The notes: a model not told the origin generated them from the letters alone. A stretch of 64,000 nt of DNA from Chelonoidis abingdonii (GCF_003597395.2 NC_133770.1:94445279-94509278), one strand, 5' to 3'. Shown: positions 12,263 to 22,671, numbered from the stretch's first letter. Made by a program: numbers and translations.

Positions 12263-13290
12263 GAGGCCCATAGTACTTGTGGGATAAGATCACAGGAAGC
12301 AGCAGAGGTAATGGAGCTGCCCAGGGTATAGTCTGTCGTGCTTCACATAGTCAGCCAACTCCACCAACAGCTGAGGAAAAAACTGGACACTGAACTTGTA
12401 TGTGTGGGAATATTTTTCCCTTGACAGCAGTGATGAAATCCATGCAACTTGTCTAATATGTCAGCAGATGGTTAGCAACAGACTTGACCCCGGCTGGGTG
12501 GGTACCACATCTATGCAAAAACATAGTGATAGGGAGGTACGTAACGAGAACCAGGTTGAGCGGCAGCATGGCTGAGACAAAGAAGAGCTTTCCTCATGAT
12601 CACTGTGGTGTGTCAAGAAAGTCTTGTGTGAGTCAGAGTAAAAGGAACATCACAAGTGTGGCCAAAGTATTCCATAGGAGAGCTAGTGTAAAACAACCCA
12701 ACAGACCCTGGACAAGGGTTTTAAGGGCTAAAAAATATGTTTGTATATAGGCTGAAGCCTTATTACTGAATATTGCCTATGCAAAACATGCCAATGCCTA
12801 ACTTATTGTTACTTCCAGGGTGCGGGTCAGGGCTTTTGGGGACCAATGGCTGATGCTGTTCTTTATCTCCCACCAAAAGGCATAGTTAGAGATCTGCACA
12901 TGGCCAATATAGCAAGCAGAGAGTGAGAGGGAAGGTACAGCTGATCTTGAACAAATGGCCCATTGATTGAACAAGTGATTACAAGGTCGTGTCAGCTGTA
13001 GTAAGAGCACCAAGATCAAACCACCAAGGCATGCACTGTATGCATGTGTGGATTAGAGAAGCAACACGCTGCCACTGCATGTTGTGATAGAAGAATGGCC
13101 CACTCCCTCCCTTCTCTCCCAGCCCAGGTTCCTGGCCTCAGACAGTGGGTGAGATGTGAGGAAGGCAGTGCATGATGGCTATTTCTCACAAGGCTCACTT
13201 TGTGCAATGCCTGATCCTAATAGAAAGGGAATGCAACAGTGAGTGCTGTCTGCACTTACCGGGGATCAATGCTGCTGTGATCAATGCAGC
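12263..13290. other. Unassigned non-coding DNA
   Basis: No recognised gene or repeat family. It separates the truncated LTR element from the Harbinger/hAT nest. Confidence 0.5.
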
Positions 13291-13647
13291 AGGGGGTGGA
13301 GCCCCGTGCCCTTTAAATAGTTCCCAGAGCCCTGGGGTAGTGGGGGGCTCCAGGGGCTATTTGAAGGGCCAGGGCTTCAGCTGCCTCTGCTGCCCCGCTC
13401 CTTTAAATAGCCACTGAAGCCCTGCCGCTTCCCCCAGGGCTCTGGTGGCTCTGCGATGGTGGGGGAGTGGGGGAGGGGCCGGGGGAGCTTCAGCCTCCCC
13501 AGCTGGGAGCTCAGGCGGACCAGACAGGACAGTCCCATGGACCGGAGTTTGCTCACCTGCCCGCCCCTTTAGGAACCAGTTCTACACTGGCTTCTAAATT
13601 TAGCAACCAGTTCTTGCAAAACGGTGTGAACCGGCTCCAGCTCACCA
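13291..13647. repeat. GC-rich interspersed repeat with 'ccctttaaat' motifs
   Basis: Repeats of 'gagccctgggg/gggctctgg' and 'tttaaatag' are followed by 'gaaccagttctacactgg' and 'gtgaaccggctccagctcac'. I recall this as a turtle repeat with a minisatellite-like GC core. It replaces the remainder of the Harbinger transposase and so was probably inserted into, or recombined with, that element. Confidence 0.45.
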
Positions 13648-14051
13648 CTGGCTTTTGCCGCTCGCTTCTCCACGGTCAGAGCAGCTCTCATTTTAGTATT
13701 GCTGCACTTCGGGGCTGGGGAAAGCTCCTCACACAGTTCCTGGAAAGTGGCCTTACACATTCGAAAGTTCTGCAGCCACTGCTTGTCATCCCATAGCTGT
13801 ATAACGATTCAGTCCCACCAGTCAGTGCTTGTTTCCCGGGCCCAGAAATGGCACTCAGCCGTGTCAAGGTGATGCACGACTGTCACCAGCAACTGCAAAT
13901 TGCTCCGCTCTATGTCTTCCAGCAGGGCTGCTTCTATGGCATCACGCTGTTCCGCGCAATGGTTCCTGTATCAGCAGTGTAAATACTGCAGGATAAGACT
14001 CAAGGTGTTTGTAACGCTCACAACAACAGTGTACAGCTGAGCGGGGTCCAT
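13648..14051 (-). pseudogene. PIF/Harbinger transposase, N-terminal relic
   Basis: The minus-strand frame from the ATG at 14051 reads about 134 codons resembling the N-terminal region of turtle HARBI1-like transposases. Readable blocks are FWARETSTDWWD, WLQNFRM, ATFQELCEELSPA and MRAALTVEKR. The family is a DDE nuclease that cuts and pastes Harbinger DNA, usually with a Myb/SANT partner. The frame has two in-frame stops, one after QYLHC and one after DWWD. Homology ends at 13648 where a GC-rich repeat begins, so the catalytic DDE half is absent. It is a dead copy. The family call is strong because several blocks occur in order; the exact subfamily is unknown. Confidence 0.8.
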
Positions 14052-14416
14052 ACTTATCGTGCTATGGTGTCTGCGAGGGTAACCCAGGCTTACAAAAAAA
14101 GTTGTGAAAAAGGCTTGCTTTGTTTGTCATTGATTTCAGGGAGAGAGGGAAAGAGTGGGTAAGTGCATCATGGGAGGCTAACGCCATGTTCCCATAACCA
14201 CCTGCACCAATGTTTTGGTGCCATAAGCTATTGCAAGCCCATCCCAAAATTCCACTTGGACAGCTACCCACAGTGCAGTGCTCCACACATCAATGCAAGC
14301 CCTGCTAGTGAGGATGCACTCCACTGACCCAATAAGCATAGTATGGACACACAAAATCGACTTGCTTAAATGGGAGACTCAATGTCAACTTACATAAAGT
14401 TGACTTAACTTTGTAG

Positions 14417-15057
14417 TAGGTTGTCGATTAATCGCAGTTAATTCATGTGATTAACAAAACATTTAATCGTGATTAAAATAATCATAATTAATCGCAGTTT
14501 ATCACACTGTTAAACAATAGAATACCAATTGAAATGGTTAAACATTTTTGGATGTTTTTTCTACATTTTCAAATATATTCATTTCAATTACAACACAGAA
14601 TACAAGGTGTACACTGCTCACTTTATATTATTATTTTTTATTACAAATATTTGCATTGTAAAAATTATTAACAAAAGAAACAGTATTTTTCAATTCACCT
14701 CATACAAGTACCATAATGCAATCTCTTTATTGTGAATCTGTAACTACAGATGTAGATTTTTTTTGTTACATAACTGCACTCAAGAACAAAATAATGGAAA
14801 ACTTTAGAGCCTACAAGTCCACTCAGTCCTACTTCTTGTTCAGCCAATCACTAAGATAAACAATTTTGTTTACATTTACAGGAGATAATGCTGCCCACTT
14901 CTTATTTTCAGTGTCTCCAGAATGTGAGAAAAGGCATTTGCATGGTACTTCTGTAGCTGGCATTGCAAGGTATCTATGTGCCAGATATGCTGAACATTTG
15001 TATGCCCTTCATGCTTCGGCCACCATTCCAGAGGACATACTTCCATGCTGATGACTC
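14417..15057. repeat. Left arm of the hAT palindrome
   Basis: Pairs with 15500-16079 in inverted orientation. For example 'ttcaattacaacacagaata' here matches the reverse complement of 'tctgcattgtaattgaaa' on the right. It carries on the minus strand a second, degraded copy of the transposase C-terminal coding sequence. Confidence 0.85.
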
Positions 15058-15073
15058 TTGTTAAAAAAATAAT

Positions 15074-15709
15074 GTGTTAATTAAATTTGTGACTGAACTC
15101 CTTGGGAGAGAATTGCATGTCTCTGGCTCTATTTTACCCACATTCTTCCATATATTTCATGTTATAGCAGTCTTGGATGATGACCCAGCACATGTTGTTC
15201 ATTTTAAGAACACTTTCATAGCAGATTTGACAAAATACAAAGAAGGTACCAATGTGAGATTTCTAAAGATAACTACAGCACTCAACCCAAGGTTTAAGAA
15301 TCTGAAATGCCATCCAAAATCTGAGAGGGATGAGGTATGGAGCATGCTTTCAGAAGTCTTAAAAGAGCAACACTCCGATGCAGAAACTACAGAACCTGAA
15401 CCACCAAAAAAGAAAATCAGTCTGCTGGTGGCATTTGACTCAGATGGTGAAAATGAACATGCATCACTCCACACTGCTTTGGATTGTTACCGAGCAGAAC
15501 CCATCACCAGCATGGACGCATGTCCCCTGGAATGGTGGTTGAAGCTTAAAGGGATGTATGAATCTTTAGTGTATTTGGCATGTAAATATCTTGCGATGCC
15601 AGCTACAACAGTGCCATGCGAATGCCTGTTCTCACTTTCAGGTGACATTGTGAACAAGGCAGCATTATCTCCTGCAAATGTAAACAAACTTGTTTGTCTG
15701 AGTGACTGA
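15074..15709 (+). pseudogene. hAT transposase C-terminal fragment, 211-codon open frame
   Basis: The open frame encodes only the C-terminal third of a hAT (ZBED/BED-type) transposase. Residues about 70-95 hold the 'ALNPRFKNL' block. Residues about 110-115 hold a Pro/Lys-rich stretch (EPPKKK), possibly a nuclear-localisation-like patch. Residues about 150-205 form the hAT dimerisation domain, with CPLEWWLKL, ACKYLAMPATTVPCE, LFSLSGDIV and LSPANVNKLV. The family usually exceeds 550 residues, so the BED zinc finger and the DDE core are missing and it cannot be an active transposase. The frame lies in the loop and right arm of a palindromic element. The first methionine is arbitrary. Still open over its length, perhaps because the element is fairly young. 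Confidence 0.75.
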
Positions 15710-16079
15710 TTGAACAAGAAATAGGACTGAATGGACTTCTAGACTCTAAAGTTTTACATTGTTTTATTTTTGAATGCAGTTATTTTTTGTACATAATTCT
15801 ACATTTATAAATTCAACTTTCATGATAAAAAGATTGCACTACAGTACTTGTAGTAGGTGAATTGAAAAATACTATTTCTTTTGTTTTTTTACGTTAATAT
15901 TTGTAATAAAAATATATATATAGTGAACACTGTACACTTTGTACTCTGCATTGTAATTGAAATAAATATATTTGAAAATGTGGAAAACATTCAAAAATAT
16001 TTAAATAAGTGACATTCTATTATTGTTTAACAGTGCGATTAATCGTGCAATTAATTTTTTAAATCATTTGACAGCCCTA
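15500..16079. repeat. Right arm of the hAT palindrome
   Basis: Inverted copy of 14417-15057. It encodes the C-terminal hAT dimerisation segment in the plus direction and then an A+T-rich non-coding end. Confidence 0.85.
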
Positions 16080-16116
16080 TTTTGTAGCGTAGACATGACC
16101 TTAGTGTCGCTCAATT

Positions 16117-16180
16117 CATCAGAATTGTTTCACTCAATGCATCAGAATTGTTTCACATCAACGCATCAGAATTGTTTCAC
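16117..16180. repeat. Tandem triplet of a 23-24-bp unit
   Basis: 'catcagaattgtttcac' occurs three times in a row (16117, 16140, 16164) with short variable spacers. It begins 14 bp beyond the TTA target of the Harbinger element. Confidence 0.9.
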
Positions 16181-17046
16181 TCTCCCCAGTATTTGATAGG
16201 CAAAACTATACCAAGAAAAAGCCTAACTGAATAGAGCCAGCTGTGCTGGGACTGCTGCTCACGCAGAATCAGCTCTGGGGAGATCAGGGAGGTGACACCC
16301 TGAATATGCAATGAGGACAATGAAGAGGTAGAGGTGGCAGTGGAGGCTGCTGGAGCCTGTCACAGTTCTTGAATTCAAACCATAGGCTTTAGTTTATAGA
16401 AGAATATGTTTTCCAGCAGCGCTCCTACACTTGGAGTTTGTGATGCTGCTGCCTGTGAAACACACACCCTGTAATTGTGAGGAGAAAGAGATTGCTTCTG
16501 GAAAGGCCGATCACAGCTGAGGAGGACAAATGCCAGCCAAAAATTCCAGCATCACATTCTGAAGGCAGTCAGGTTTTAGCTCAGTTGTCTCCTCTGATGC
16601 AGTAAACTTAATAAGCTACTGTGAAAAACCTTAAAGCTTTAACGTCCCCTAGACAAGGATTTTGGAGGTGACAAATCTCAGTATACAATTGATGTATCTC
16701 ACAGGATACAAACTCTTAGATTTATATAAATAGTCTCAGAACATGCTGAGATAGCATTTGAAGATGCAACTAAATCAATCTCAAGTTGATACTAGTGACC
16801 AAAATTTATCTGATGGCTGTTTAATAGTCTGTGTGGAAGAAACTAGTAGTCTCAGTCCAGTAGTGTGGTCGTATCATAGAAACCAACACAAGGGGCACCA
16901 TAGCTGCAGTCTCAGAGAGATCAGTGAATTCCAGGCTATGATCTGTAATGAGATAGGTGCAGGTAGACCCCAGAACCCACATGGAGCCACTTTGAAGCCA
17001 GTGGGGCTCTGTGGCAGACACAGAAGTCTGCTTGCATGGATCTGAG
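16181..17046. other. Unassigned non-coding DNA
   Basis: No repeat or domain recognised; open frames are short and contradictory. Confidence 0.5.
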
Positions 17047-17260
17047 GTGTGATCTACATGCAGTATTTGTACTGATAGAACTATTTCAGATTGGGGGTGT
17101 GATTTTTTTTTCCAGTACAACTCCTAACGTGGATATCAGTATAAAGGTGCCTTATACTGGAATAGCTGATTCCCTAACAGGAGTAAGATGTATCTGTAGA
17201 GAAGGTGCCTTATTATTACCAATATAACTGCATACATACAAGTGTGCGTGAGGGATCTCT
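17047..17260. mobile_element. Harbinger-like MITE
   Basis: Opens with 'tgatctacatgcagtatttg' and holds paired 'gtataaaggtgccttatact' and 'gaaggtgccttattattacc' blocks. This matches the plan of the local 'tctacac...' MITEs (compare 40566-40832 and 56226-56480). Degenerate; ends approximate. Confidence 0.45.
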
Positions 17261-17324
17261 CTTTAACTATACCAGCATTGTTAAAGTGGCAGATCATGTT
17301 TTGGACCTTATTGCAGGACTGGGG

Positions 17325-17472
17325 CTCTAGATTGCAAGATTGGGTCAGGGACTGTCTTTTACTATGCATTTGCACAGCCCCTAGAACACTGAGGGCCCAA
17401 TCTTGGCTGGGGTTGCTAGGCACTACTGTGATGCCAAGTTAACAAATAAATAATAAATAATAATAGGAATGA
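17325..17472 (+). repeat. SINE 3' half with (AATA)n tail
   Basis: 'gattgggtcagggactgtct', 'ttgcacagcccctagaacac' and 'ggggttgctaggcactactg' are followed by 'aaataaataataaataataa'. It belongs to the same SINE tail as the reverse copies at 22480-22671, 39300-39510 and 57870-58025. Confidence 0.7.
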
Positions 17473-18699
17473 TAATAGGGAAGCATTCACCGCTATGTCC
17501 CTTGTTTTCCATATTGTAGGGCTAAATAAGAGGCTGTGGTCTTAAAGGCTGCCAAGACAACTTTAAAGAAAGAAAACCAGAAAGAAGGAGGGTAGAAATA
17601 TGCCGCCACTGAAACAACACAGTTCTCAGGGATTAGAAGGATCTCATCCAGCTTTCATCTCAAATTTTTCCATTGTGCTCATTTTTCCATCAAAATAAGA
17701 AACGTTATTAAAACGAGAAGATTAGCGCTAAGAACAGTGCCAATTTTTAATTTGTTTGGAGAAGAAGGAAATGCCCTGCACCTCAGTGTCTGGAAATGAT
17801 CTTGCCCACAAACATGTTTGCACAGAATTAGGTGTTGCAGTAATAGATGCTATTGTTTAATCAAGCTATTCAAATGGGGCTACCTGTTCTCAGCCTAATT
17901 TCAGTATTATGTTAGAGTGAGAAGTCTTTTGGTACAAGATCTGACAGGCATGTGTTCTTGAGGAAGTGGAGGGGAAGCCCTCAGTTCATATGACTAATTA
18001 GACAGACTTCATGCTGGGTTGCTCTTTTTTGATGCTGATCCCTGTACTAATTGTCAGTTTATTCCTCAGGAAAGCAAGGTTGAGTTCAAATGCTGAAGTG
18101 CCTTGTTCCCTGTTAGCTTTCCTGACCTTATACTGATGTGAATTGACAAGGAACAGACCGAGAGGGAGAGGTTCATTCCACTTAGAGTGCACATTTTAGA
18201 GTTTATTCATAGAAAAACAGGAACACAATTAACACACTCTCATAGGCTGCAGTTATCACTTAGATAAAGTAGCCAATTGTATCCCTGCAGCAACTGGTTG
18301 AGGAATTCTAGGAGAAGGAGGTTTGTGTCTCAGTGGGCGTCCACATCGATGTATTTATATAATGAACTTTGACACTAGCAGTATTTTAGATATTGCAATT
18401 CTTTTTTAGAATAGTGTAAATTTTTATTTTCTTAACTGGATTTCCATGAATGCTTTTTTCTTTTTCTTTTTTAAACAGTAGAGCAAAAACCAGAATACAA
18501 CACACACAGAAGTTAGTTGCTGGGTTATATTTCTTCTCCATTAAATTTGCAGGCAATCTAGGACCAGATTCCATAAACTACAACTGAACTTCCAAACTAG
18601 ACCCCTCAAACCTTTACCCTCTGCCCGCCAACCAATTTTATAGGGCTTTTTTGGCTTTCCACAGGCTTTCATGGTGTGCGAGTTGGATTGAGTGTAATC
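17473..18699. other. Unassigned non-coding DNA
   Basis: Nothing recognised apart from simple A/T runs. Confidence 0.5.
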
Positions 18700-18845
18700 A
18701 AATCAGACATATAGGGCACAATCTTACACGATACTGGGCACTCTGGCCTCAGCTCAGCAAAACACCTTCTGGGACTTCAATGGGACTACTCAGATGCTTA
18801 AAGTTAAGGACATGCCTAGGTACTTTGCTAGATAAGGACCAGAGT
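18700..18845. repeat. Short palindromic 'cagctcagcaaa...tttgctagat' repeat
   Basis: Contains 'ctcagctcagcaaaacacct', 'acttcaatgggactactcag' and 'tacttttgctag'-like closing sequence. Inverted halves flank the 'tcaatgggactact' centre. Related copies: 34195-34325, 51420-51560 and 61070-61180. Confidence 0.55.
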
Positions 18846-19482
18846 GGACAGCTCTTTCAGAGCGTTAAGGAACTTTCTATGGGCTCAATCCTGAATTACC
18901 TGTTTCTTATCTGATTCACTTTAAAAAAGCATAAATGAGGCATCAGACCTAATGTAAACAATCACTTCTTCCTTGCCTAAATGCCTAAAACCTAAATTAT
19001 AATTAAGGCATTATGCTGTCAAAATATTTCCTGGGGACTGTGCCCCTTTTTGCCTCTTTATGATGAATATCCAAGGTCTACATTAATTCCTTCCCTGTTT
19101 TTATGTCAAGGGGAAAAATGAAGTCTTGCCTTTCCCGTTTTGATAGGGGACTCTCTGACGATCATAAAGAGTATTTTGAGCTTTCCCAGTTTCTAACTGA
19201 AAAAGTAGGCACATTGATACTTTAACAAACAGACCTTCTGTCCCACTGTTTATAGAGCATTTGAATTAAATTGGTGTTAACAAAGAACAGAAGAGTATTT
19301 TGGACATAGTGAATAAAAATCATTTACCCTCTCAACTGGATTTCACTTGCTCAAGATGTGTTAATCCTACTAGCTGTCCAGTTGCCCATTCCAGGTAAAA
19401 CAGGGTAAACAAGACCTGAATTTATTATCTTAAAAAAAAAAAAAGGCAGAAAAACCTCAAACACAGTGGAAATTAAGATTTG
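18846..19482. other. Unassigned non-coding DNA
   Basis: No gene or repeat recognised; an A-run lies at about 19432-19444. Confidence 0.5.
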
Positions 19483-19490
19483 CATAGTTC

Positions 19491-19642
19491 CAGTGCTTAA
19501 TTTATGCCAGGGCTTGCCTGAGCTCTGGCACCTCTAGGCTTGGCAGTTCATAGCCCCGGCACCTCTGGGCTTATTGCATCAATTACAAAAGTAAAAAAAT
19601 TGCTTGAACCCTGGCACCTCTTTCATTACAAATTAAGCACTG
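19491..19642. mobile_element. 152-bp hAT MITE with perfect ends and target duplication
   Basis: Ends are CAGTGCTTAATTT at 19491 and AAATTAAGCACTG ending at 19642, perfect 13-bp inverted repeats. A perfect 8-bp direct repeat CATAGTTC flanks it (19483-19490 and 19643-19650). No coding capacity. The interior holds 'tggcacctct' three times, so the core was itself built by small duplications. Confidence 0.92.
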
Positions 19643-19920
19643 CATAGTTCTCTATACACTGTTCTACAGGGGAAAAGCCCCTATTTTAAATATGTACCAT
19701 CTTGGTCCATCAAGCCACAGTTAGATTCCACTGCATGGTAAGTTATGTGGAATATTTTAATTTCTGGATATGGCCAAATTAGTACATCCATCTGCGTTAC
19801 TGCACAGAAAAATGCATAGGAGGAGGAGGATGTAGACAAAAAACTCAGCCTCAGAATAAGTTGATCATGGTGCTACTGACAACAAGAGTAAGGCTAAGAA
19901 TTGAATGAACAAGGAGACTT

Positions 19921-20336
19921 GGTAGTATGTCCATATGTCCCGTTTTGGCAGGACAGTCCCTTTTATAAGCCCTGTCCTGGCCATCCTGCCCTTTTTTTTT
20001 CCCCCAAAAGGAGGCATTTGTCCTGTTTCCTTTTGCTGACTTGATCTGTTGGCAAGAGCAAACAGGACAATGCCCATTTTTTTCAAAAAAGTGGGGCGCA
20101 GTGTGGTTGGGGTGAGCAGAGATGCCAGCGCACTGCAGTGGGGAGATGGGGCTGCAGAAAGCAGCGTTTCAGCATGCGGGGCCCGCACAAGGTTCCAGCG
20201 ACCTTGCAACAGCCTCCTGCACAGTGGGGAAGGGGGCAGGGTTCCAACAACCGGCAACAGCACTGGGGGGGTGCCCGCTTGGGTGAGTGGCTGAGGATGT
20301 CCCATTTTCTCTTTGGGCACTCCCTACAGGTCAGGG
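19921..20336. repeat. Interspersed repeat with 'tgtcccgttttgg' start
   Basis: 'ccatatgtcccgttttggca' and 'aggacagtccc' at the left, and 'gatgtcccattttctctttg' at the right, give roughly inverted ends. I recall a turtle family whose ends read '(g)gtgaccatatgtcccg'. A GC-rich middle gives spurious open frames on both strands. Confidence 0.4.
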
Positions 20337-21184
20337 TTGAAGCAGGGCACAGCATGGGGTTGCTGCTCCTTTGTGCTGCATTTACTTGTTTGATAAAAGA
20401 GGACCTCAAGCCTTGGAAAATTTAACACAGGGATGTGGTACTCTCTACAGCATCATCCTCTTGCAGAGCCTAGAGCTTTCCATGCAGAAATTTGGTAGAA
20501 GGCAGTGCGGGTGCAGTGAAACAGCTGCTCACCCTAAAGGCACCTTGCACTGTAGAAAGGAGATCCTAGTGTAGATGAGCTTCTCTTCTCTGGATCTCCA
20601 TGCAAGGTTGCAGAGGAGAAGTGTCCTAAATCACTGGGCCACCAAACCCCTCTTGGAGGGGATGATCCAACAAGGTGAACCTTTCTGACCAACTGGCATG
20701 TTTTTTTTCCAATGGAAAGGCCAACCTGAACATGTATTTTTACTCTTTCTCAATATACATTTGCCAAAATGCACCAGTCTAAGTGGGGTGGATTCCATTC
20801 AAAAGAACACTCATCCTCATTAGCCCTATCATACATTTTTGTGGCTAGCTCAGATTTTGAGTAAAAATCTTTGGAACATGCAGCAAATTTGCTTTCAGCC
20901 CAGAGGTTCGGTCCTTTGCTCATGATTTCTGACCTCCTGTTTTGAAATGAATAACTTTCCTGAAGAGGGCAGCCACACTGACCTCTGCCAAGGCTTTTAA
21001 AAAAATGAAAACCAAGTGCAAAAAGAAATCTGTCAACTAGCTAAAAAGCCAATTGCCAAAAGCCAAAAACAAAAATTCAGAGATTCATTTTAATCAGAAA
21101 TTGCCAGCAGATGTGTTTCCTGTGGCCACCACAGTGAGGGAGAGGAAAAGTCAGTGGGACTACTCAGAGTTGCACAGAGTTTGC
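20337..21184. other. Unassigned non-coding DNA
   Basis: No gene, LINE or SINE recognised. Confidence 0.5.
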
Positions 21185-21395
21185 AGAATAACGTGCTTAT
21201 TCAGTGGCTCAGTGGACAGGGATCCATAAGGAGACTTGGGTTCTATTCGTGGCTTTGCAACTGCCCTGCCCTGTGATGTTGGGTAAGTCACTTCACCTCT
21301 TTGAGCCTTCACTTCCTCTCCCACCCCTTATTTTACTTGTCTCTTCAAAGAGTAAGGTCTTCAAGACAGTGGCTCTTACTATATGTTTGTACAAT
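21185..21395 (+). repeat. MIR-like SINE with LINE-related tail
   Basis: Head contains 'ggctcagtggacagggatcc' and 'gacttgggttctattcgtgg'. Core contains 'ggtaagtcacttcacctctt'. Tail contains 'gtcttcaagacagtggctct' and 'tgtttgtacaatgtctagca'. It is interrupted at its very end by the hAT-type repeat that begins at 21404. Confidence 0.7.
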
Positions 21396-21403
21396 GTCTA
21401 GCA

Positions 21404-22022
21404 CAGGGGTGGGCAAACTATGTCCCGCAAGCTGAATTCGGCCAGCAAGCCGTTTTAAGCCATCCCGCGAGCTTCCGCTGAGCAAGGCCTGGGGCTTGCC
21501 CCACTCCAGCTGGGTCGCCGGGTCAGGGGCTGCACCACATGGCTCCTGGAAGGCATGGCAGGGCCCCACTCTGAGGGTTGGGAGCCGGAGAAGGGACATG
21601 CCACTGTTTCCAGGAGCTGCTTGAGGTAAGCACTGTTCGGTGCCTGCACCCCGAGCCTCTTCCCATACCCCAACCACCTGCCCCAGCCCTGATCCCCCTC
21701 CCGCTCTCCAAACCCCTCGTGGAGTACCCTCCTGCACTCCAAACCTCTCATCCCCAGCCCCACCCCTAAGCCCACACCCCTAGCCAGAACCTGCATACCT
21801 TACCACACCTCTGCCCCAGCCCTGATCCCCCTCCTGCCCTCCAAACCCCTCAATGCTAGACCAGAGCACCCTCCTACACCCCAAACTCCTCATCCCCAGC
21901 CCCACCCCAGAGCCTTCACCCCTCCCACACCCCAGCTCCAATTTTGTGAGCATTCATGGCCCACCATACAATTTCTATTCCCCAATGTGGCCCTCAGGCC
22001 AAAAAGTTTGCCTGTTTATGCT
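21404..22022. mobile_element. Non-autonomous hAT-type repeat with CCCCA-rich minisatellite core
   Basis: Starts CAGGGGTGGGCAAACT (21404) and ends with 'aaaaagtttgcc' near 22012. This gives an imperfect terminal inverted repeat. The flanks gtctagca and gtcaagct agree at 6 of 8 positions, a weak target duplication. The core is a degenerate repeat of 'cctgatccccctcc', 'ccaaacccctc' and 'catccccagccccacccc'. Open frames inside it are composition artefacts. Confidence 0.65.
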
Positions 22023-22109
22023 GTCAAGCTCCATAAAGGAGCCACCAAACAGGGCACAATCTGACACCATGCTTTCATAACTAGTTGAAATTTTTTGTTC
22101 AAAAACATT

Positions 22110-22380
22110 TTTTTATATATAAAAATGGCTTTTTTGTCAAAACAGAAATTTCCAAAGGAAGCATCCACTTGATGAAATTTTTACCAAGCCCTAAAAATGG
22201 AGGGGTTTGTGATTTTTTTAGTGAAACTAACCCAAAAGTCAGTTTTCAGTTGTAATTTTTCAGTTGCCAAATACCAAAAAGTATTTCTGATTTTCAATAT
22301 AAATCCAAAAGCTTTTGAAGAAATTTTTCTATGAAAATGGACATTTTCTTTTTCATTGACATTTTTCCACAGGAACAACC
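22110..22380. repeat. A+T-rich 'aaaattt/gaaattt' repeat
   Basis: Dense AAAATTT, GAAATTT and TTTTCAGT words with 'gatgaaatttttaccaagcc'. Same style as 28890-29140 and 58695-59080. Probably one repeat family. Confidence 0.4.
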
Positions 22381-22479
22381 TCCCTCCCCAGACATTTGCT
22401 AACATAAAATAAATCCAGAGGCAGACACAATGACTGTGCCAAAGAACTTGCAATCCTAATAGATTGCTTCTGTCTTCTT

Positions 22480-22671
22480 TTTACATATTATTTGTATTGT
22501 CATAGCATCTAGGAGCCCTGGACATGGACTAAGACCCCGCTGTATTAGGGGCTGTACAAACACAGAACAAAAAGAAAGTCTGGATACAGAGAGACCAATG
22601 GATTGCACAAGGAAACAATGACAGTATTGGTCAGCATGACCGGCAGCAGTATTGGCGCAGCTCAGCATAAC
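22480..22671 (-). repeat. SINE tail, reverse orientation
   Basis: 'catagcatctaggagccctg', 'gacatggactaagaccccgc', 'ggggctgtacaaacacagaa', then 'aaggaaacaatgacagtatt' and 'ggtcagcatgaccggcagca'. Close relative of the tails at 39300-39510 and 57870-58025. Confidence 0.7.

Larger units (their letters stand above)
14417..16079 (+). mobile_element. Palindromic hAT element nested in the Harbinger end
   Basis: 1663 bp with ends TAGGTTGTCGATTAATCGC and (reverse complement of the right end) TAGGGCTGTCAAATGAT. It is flanked by ctttgtag (14409-14416) and ttttgtag (16080-16087), an 8-bp target duplication with one mismatch, as hAT elements make. Arms of about 640 and 580 bp are inverted copies of each other, separated by about 440 bp that carries transposase-derived coding sequence. 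The repeated ATTAATCG phrases near both ends are characteristic of this turtle family as I recall it. Confidence 0.9.
13648..16100 (-). mobile_element. PIF/Harbinger element, right end preserved and split by a hAT insertion
   Basis: The transposase relic is followed by 'tacataaagttgacttaact' up to 14416. Sequence resumes after the hAT insertion as 'cgtagacatgacc' ending at 16100, with TTA at 16101-16103. Rejoined in order, this matches the usual Harbinger end in turtles (...aactttgtag-cgtagacatgacc) and the 3-bp TTA target. The left end was not found; it is lost or hidden by the GC-rich repeat at 13291-13647. Confidence 0.7.

Noticed and set aside
15487..15717. 76-codon minus frame in the hAT element
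   Set aside because: It is the mirror frame of the palindrome arm opposite the hAT coding direction.
16117..16180. Possible CRISPR-like repeat array
   Set aside because: Only three copies with 6-7-bp spacers in vertebrate DNA; a simple tandem repeat.
19865..20425. 151-codon minus frame and overlapping frames
   Set aside because: Inside a GC-rich interspersed repeat with roughly inverted ends; low-complexity Pro/Leu/Thr content and no domain.
21345..22080. Open frames of 60-130 codons on both strands
   Set aside because: They fall in the minisatellite core of a hAT-type repeat; Pro/Gly-rich composition, no domain.
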